A stretch of 24,785 nucleotides of DNA. Source: Wuchereria bancrofti. Taxonomy: Eukaryota; Nematoda; Chromadorea; Rhabditida; Onchocercidae. The notes under the pieces were generated by a model. That model saw only the letters and a list, made by a program, of their open reading frames with translations, was not told where the DNA came from and searched no databases. The DNA lies in NCBI GenBank assembly GCA_005281725.1, contig SSBO01000012.1, forward strand, positions 13,650,938 to 13,675,722, written 5' to 3'. Of the stretch, positions 20,761 to 24,785 are shown piece after piece (the stretch's first letter is position 1; each line of letters begins with the position of its first letter). The translations under genes were made by a program, and so were the position numbers.

Positions 20761-22338
20761 GAATATATAGTAATTAAATATTGAACACATAATAATTGTC
20801 AAAAATTTTTTTGAATGATTTTTAAAACAAGTAGATAATTTTCATGATAAAAACTTTTCTTATTATCATTTTCTTTCTTTGTTTTGAGTTTGCTACATTA
20901 TTACCTTATTTTAGTATTACTACAAATGATTCTTTATTATTGTTATGTATTATTATCAGAAATGATGAAAAGTGATGAAAATACGATGGAAATTGGAAAA
21001 CTTCGAACTAAATTTTTTTCTCGCTAGAGTTTTTATCAAAATTGTCACATAATCTAACCATTTTAGAAGTTTGTAGACAATTATATTTAATATTTATTTA
21101 CATATATTATTTGTTGATTTTATTATTGTAATATTTCAAATGAATTTACTCCTTTTCTTAACTTTTTGGGCTAAATTTGCATATTTTGAAATTTTGATTA
21201 AAATCCTAATAAAAATTATTTAACTTCAAATTTTAGTGTAATTCACTTATTAAGCAATTTTTACAATTCAAATTTGTATAGGAGAAAGAACTGTCGTAGT
21301 TTCTTTCTTCTTTTTTCACATTTATTATTCTTTTTTCACGCTTAACAGAAAATTTAACATATTATTGAAAAAAATACAACTAAACCTAAAATTTAATCTT
21401 ATATCATTCAAATTTTCAATTATTTGAACGAAAAATAAAGATAAAGAAGTAAAATATTTATTAACTAAAACAAAAAATAAAACAGAAAAAAAAAAAGATA
21501 AACAAGCTTACACCAAATGAAACTATGAGAAGTTACAAAGAATTATGCTTCGAAATTGTGACGAATTTTTGATTTTATCGGAAACAAAATTTCAAAAGCA
21601 CATTTATCCTTTTTCACTCTCACTGAATGATGTGCATTCCTTTCTATTCTAATTCACCCCATTCCATTTCTTTATTTTAGCTTTTTTTTTTAAAAATTAT
21701 TTTAAAAATTAAAATTATAATCAAATAATTCATATAGCTTAATCATCTCTAGAACTCGCACTTTTCTCCAAAAATTATCTTCCTTCTCTCTTCACAACCT
21801 TCCCCTTTATCCTTTTATCATTGAATTTTTCTTTAAATTATCATCAATCGATCTTATGTATCTTAACGATGATCATGTCGATCAATATTAATATAATTTT
21901 TTTAGTAAGAGAATTATTTGGGTCAATTTTTGGTGCCAAATATGGAAATTTGAAAATGGCGCCTATATTCAATTTATTTGAAATTTTAAATTATATTTGT
22001 TAAATCGAAAATGGAACAAATAAATAGTTAACAAGATATAGTAGAAAAAAAGACGAGAATACATGTCATCGATAATAAAACGAGAATATTTCTTGAAGAT
22101 TAAAAATTGATGCTGTACAAAGTTACATACCAAAATGTCATATCAATCAAATTTCAATTTTATCACTGAGATGTATGAAATTCCGATTTCATCAACAGAA
22201 CATTACATCAAAAATAAAGCCTAACAAATTTCTCTAAAAAGTAAACCTCGAAGAAATGCACTTTCAAAAGGAAAACAATTATGCAAAAAATTGAATAATT
22301 AACACTATAAATATAAATTGATTGAGTCTTTTATTTAA
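20761..22338 (+). repeat. Start of contig 6, repeating contigs 4 and 5
   Basis: 20761-21627 repeats the end of contig 4, and 21025-22338 repeats all of contig 5. New sequence resumes at 22339. Confidence 0.93.
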
Positions 22339-22648
22339 CTGTTTGCTATTTTTCATGTCATTGATTATTGAAGAAAGTAAAATTTTCACAATTTTTATTT
22401 CTGTTAAAGGAAAACAAAAGAAAAAAGAACAAAAACTCGAGGCATTATCTATACGGGATAGCTATTGAAAATTATTTTTATTATGTAAATTTAAAATCTG
22501 CATGCTTTATTGATGATATTTAAACACTTATTTGATCTTCTTGCTTAAGTATTCATGTAAAATGCAAGATAATTTACACTAAGTTTATTTTTTCGTGAAT
22601 TAGAAATAAACAAATAGAATTAGAGGAAAAAAAAGAAAGAAGAATTAC
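22339..22648. other. AT-rich spacer, probable intron or 3' flank
   Basis: This lies directly downstream, on the minus strand, of the exon at 22649-22748. A TTTTCAATAG near 22465 could be a weak acceptor, but it is not consensus and I do not call an exon. Confidence 0.5.
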
Positions 22649-22748
22649 CTAACGTCAATAAAAACAGTGTTCCAACATTTCGATGTTCGTGATGGATCAT
22701 TACAAATATTGTTGACAAGTTGTCGCCACCAACAACATATGTCATAAA
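22649..22748 (-). CDS. Internal exon encoding a cysteine/tryptophan-rich segment (unidentified gene)
   Basis: On the minus strand ACTTTTCAG|TTTATG at 22749 and GTTAG|GTAATT at 22648 bound exactly 100 bp. In the frame that uses two leading bases to finish a codon, it is open for 32 codons. It reads YDICCWWRQLV, then a CNDP, then KCWNTVFIDV: four Cys, three Trp and mixed polar residues, unlike the Ile/Lys/Asn/Phe strings that AT-rich spacer gives. The exon is visibly richer in GC than its flanks. The disulphide-style spacing suggests an extracellular domain, but I do not recognise the family. The gene would extend right for earlier exons and left for later ones; none was found with equal support. 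It need not be linked to the signal-peptide exon at 5235-5399, which starts a separate gene further along the same strand. Confidence 0.55.
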
Positions 22749-23907
22749 CTGAAAAGTAAAACAGAAAATGAAATGAACTAGTAATTTTATTGTTTTAATT
22801 TAATACTGAAGTATCTAAATAATAAGATTACTACTACTATTTTGCAACTCAACTAGCTTTTTTAACTATTAAACTCGATATTAAAAAGATAAAAACTCGG
22901 ATTAGTTATATTAGTTATGATTACTATTAAACTCGATATAAAAAAACTTAGATTAATTCTTTCGTCAAATCTTCATCCCGATAAAAGTAAAGACTCATAT
23001 TTTCGATTTCAAATTTTATTTTGCATTCTGTGATTTTTGAGATATGTTCCAGTCAATCTGAATAACTTCTTAATTTTTTGTATTATCAGGATCAAATAAT
23101 GCATACAACAATATAGTTTTCTTATTTTTGCTACTTTACTTAATACATAGTATCAGGTGTGGACAATACAATAACATGCCAGAATGATACAGTATGCTGG
23201 CTAAGTATATGCCTGAGTGATATGGTATTACATTTGAACAGTGCTGCGTGATGTTTGAGTATCATTAAAGATTTATAAATGAACCGAAGAAATTATCATA
23301 TACAGCTCATCTATGCCTATTTTTCGGGGAATTTGAAATATTTCCTATCACTTTTTCTCAAAAAAATTTCAACAAATCTGATTGATTATTATCTCGAAGT
23401 TAGTTTATAAAGATTTTCTTGTTATATACTGCCTTATTTGGATTATATTTTTCAAGAAAAGAAAAATGGAAAAATAAAAATGCATTAATGGAAAATAAAA
23501 AATTTTTAGAGAGAGAGATAATAGCGATTTTTTAATAAAGGAGAAAAAAAATCAAAGAATGATTTATTATTGATAAAATATGCGGTTATGATCTAAACTT
23601 TTTTGCGTCATTTCATGTGTCATTTTGATAAAAATAAATTGTTCCTCTAATTAACGATAATAAGATAATATCTTTTCTTTTTGGGAGAACTTAATTAAAC
23701 CAGTTAATGTAATGAATGTGGAAGCAAAAAGGAAACATAAAATTGCTATCACTGATTGACATGTTTGATTAAAAAGATTTCAGAACAGTATTTGCGAATA
23801 GATTCGATAGAGAGAGAGAGAAAGAGAGAGATCTAAAATTAAATGGATAATTAAAGTTTATCCATGAATGTGATAGATTGCTTGAATGATGATTTACTAT
23901 TTAATTA
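22749..23907. other. AT-rich spacer with minor repeats, no gene seen
   Basis: Includes a short duplicated ATTAAACTCGATAT word (about 22868 and 22925) and a less AT-rich island at about 23150-23270. Probably intron of the minus-strand gene with the exon at 22649-22748. No second exon is convincing. Confidence 0.5.
23809..23831 (+). repeat. (AG)n microsatellite
   Basis: AG dinucleotides with one AAA interruption. A smaller AG run lies near 23508 and a TC run near 24425. Confidence 0.8.
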
Positions 23908-24059
23908 TCCTATTTCAATCCAACCTCTCTCTTTCACTTAGTTTAAACCATAATCTTGTATCAATACAAAGTTAATTCAAATTAGTATTTAAAATAAACT
24001 GTATAAATGTTATTCTTCAGAGCAGAAGAAGAAAATCAAGAAACAAATAAAAGTAGTTA
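23908..24059 (+). repeat. Contig-overlap duplication F, copy 1 (152 bp)
   Basis: Equals 24061-24212 at offset 153 and ends at the n at 24060. Confidence 0.93.
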
Positions 24060-24060
24060 N
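24060..24060. other. Contig join (single n)
   Basis: Joins contigs 6 and 7, which overlap by 152 bp. Confidence 0.9.
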
Positions 24061-24212
24061 TCCTATTTCAATCCAACCTCTCTCTTTCACTTAGTTTAAA
24101 CCATAATCTTGTATCAATACAAAGTTAATTCAAATTAGTATTTAAAATAAACTGTATAAATGTTATTCTTCAGAGCAGAAGAAGAAAATCAAGAAACAAA
24201 TAAAAGTAGTTA
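24061..24212 (+). repeat. Contig-overlap duplication F, copy 2
   Basis: Matches 23908-24059; new sequence resumes at 24213. Confidence 0.93.
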
Positions 24213-24785
24213 AAATCTAAAAATAAACAAAAAATTATTGCATGCGTTGTAAATTAAAACAAAAATCGTTCAAATTAAATTATTTAAACATAGTTATGTC
24301 TTAGGCATTCCTATGACCTATGCAATCAAAAATCAATGCAAATTAATATTTGAAATAATTATAAAATACTATTCTTTGCAACAATATTATCACTGCTGTA
24401 TAGTGTAATACATTATCCCTTTTCTCTTCTCTCTCTCTCACTTTCCTTTTTCCTTTGTTCTATTTACATAACATTTGTTTATGCTATCAGCAATATACAT
24501 CTCTTTTCTTCTTCAACTTTTAGTGGAAAAAAAAGAAAAATTGTATACAATGATATTTTACTATGTAATAAGATATTTTTTAAAGGGAAAAATGGAATGT
24601 AAAGTTTTTCTTTTTTGCCTTTGTTTCTAAATCTTGAAATTTAATAAAATTTGTCGTTTCGTTTGTTTGTTTTCTATTGCATAACATCTTTTTTTTTGTT
24701 TAAATATGTTTAAACTTTTTTTGATATTATCAAATAAAAAAGCATAAATGTTTAAAATTTTGAAAATTATTTCTAATAAATTGAT
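24213..24785. other. AT-rich spacer to the window end, no gene seen
   Basis: Holds T/C-rich tracts (about 24418-24460) and A/T runs. There is no defensible reading frame or exon on either strand. Confidence 0.6.

Noticed and set aside
1..24785. tRNA, rRNA, spliced-leader RNA, CRISPR array or bacterial operon
   Set aside because: I saw no T-loop-like motif with a fitting acceptor stem, no rRNA-like stretch and no regularly spaced repeats with unique spacers. The composition and the transposon are animal.

Overview
The window looks like a stretch of a very AT-rich animal genome, most likely a nematode. The reasons are a BEL/Pao LTR retrotransposon (a metazoan superfamily), long low-GC intergenic DNA, and two minus-strand candidate exons bounded by nematode-style splice sites (acceptor TTTTCAG; donors AAG|GTTTGT and TAG|GTAATT). 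There is no prokaryotic gene layout, no rRNA or tRNA gene that I can recognise, no CRISPR array and no operon. The nematode assignment is an inference from style, not from a named gene.

Region 1 (1 to about 4716) is the 3' part of a decayed BEL/Pao element on the + strand. It enters from the left edge at the end of the protease region and runs through reverse transcriptase, RNase H, the integrase zinc finger and the integrase core. It ends with a long open, cysteine-rich, sequon-rich envelope-like region and a probable 3' LTR. The pol part is broken by two frameshifts (about 1445 and 2260), one in-frame stop (2415-2417) and an apparent deletion at the integrase/env junction (about 2845-2855). 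The env-like part is open for 522 codons.

Region 2 (4717 to about 8282) is AT-rich spacer. It contains one plausible first exon of a secreted protein on the minus strand (5235-5399), an exact 141-bp tandem duplication (6137-6418), about 900 bp of TATGG/TGATATG-type low-complexity DNA (6945-7850), and CA-rich (ACAT/ACAC) microsatellite DNA (7935-8282). Nearly all reading frames in the low-complexity part are artefacts of the repeat.

Region 3 (8226-24785) is dominated by an assembly artefact. Six single 'n' characters (9670, 14479, 16683, 19445, 20760, 24060) join seven contigs. At each join the sequence after the n repeats sequence already given before it, ending exactly at the n or at the previous contig end. 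Collapsing the overlaps removes 6872 bases plus the six n, leaving about 17.9 kb of real sequence. The contigs 14480-16682 and 19446-20759 are wholly contained in their neighbours. The remaining unique DNA is AT-rich and mostly featureless. The exceptions are purine/pyrimidine-rich blocks (about 11920-12700), some short tandem repeats, and one convincing 100-bp cysteine-rich exon on the minus strand (22649-22748) that belongs to a gene I cannot name.

I found no evidence for a new multi-gene system. The points most worth a second look are the better-preserved env-like region of the BEL element, the two candidate host exons, and the false duplications, which would mislead any copy-number or repeat analysis.
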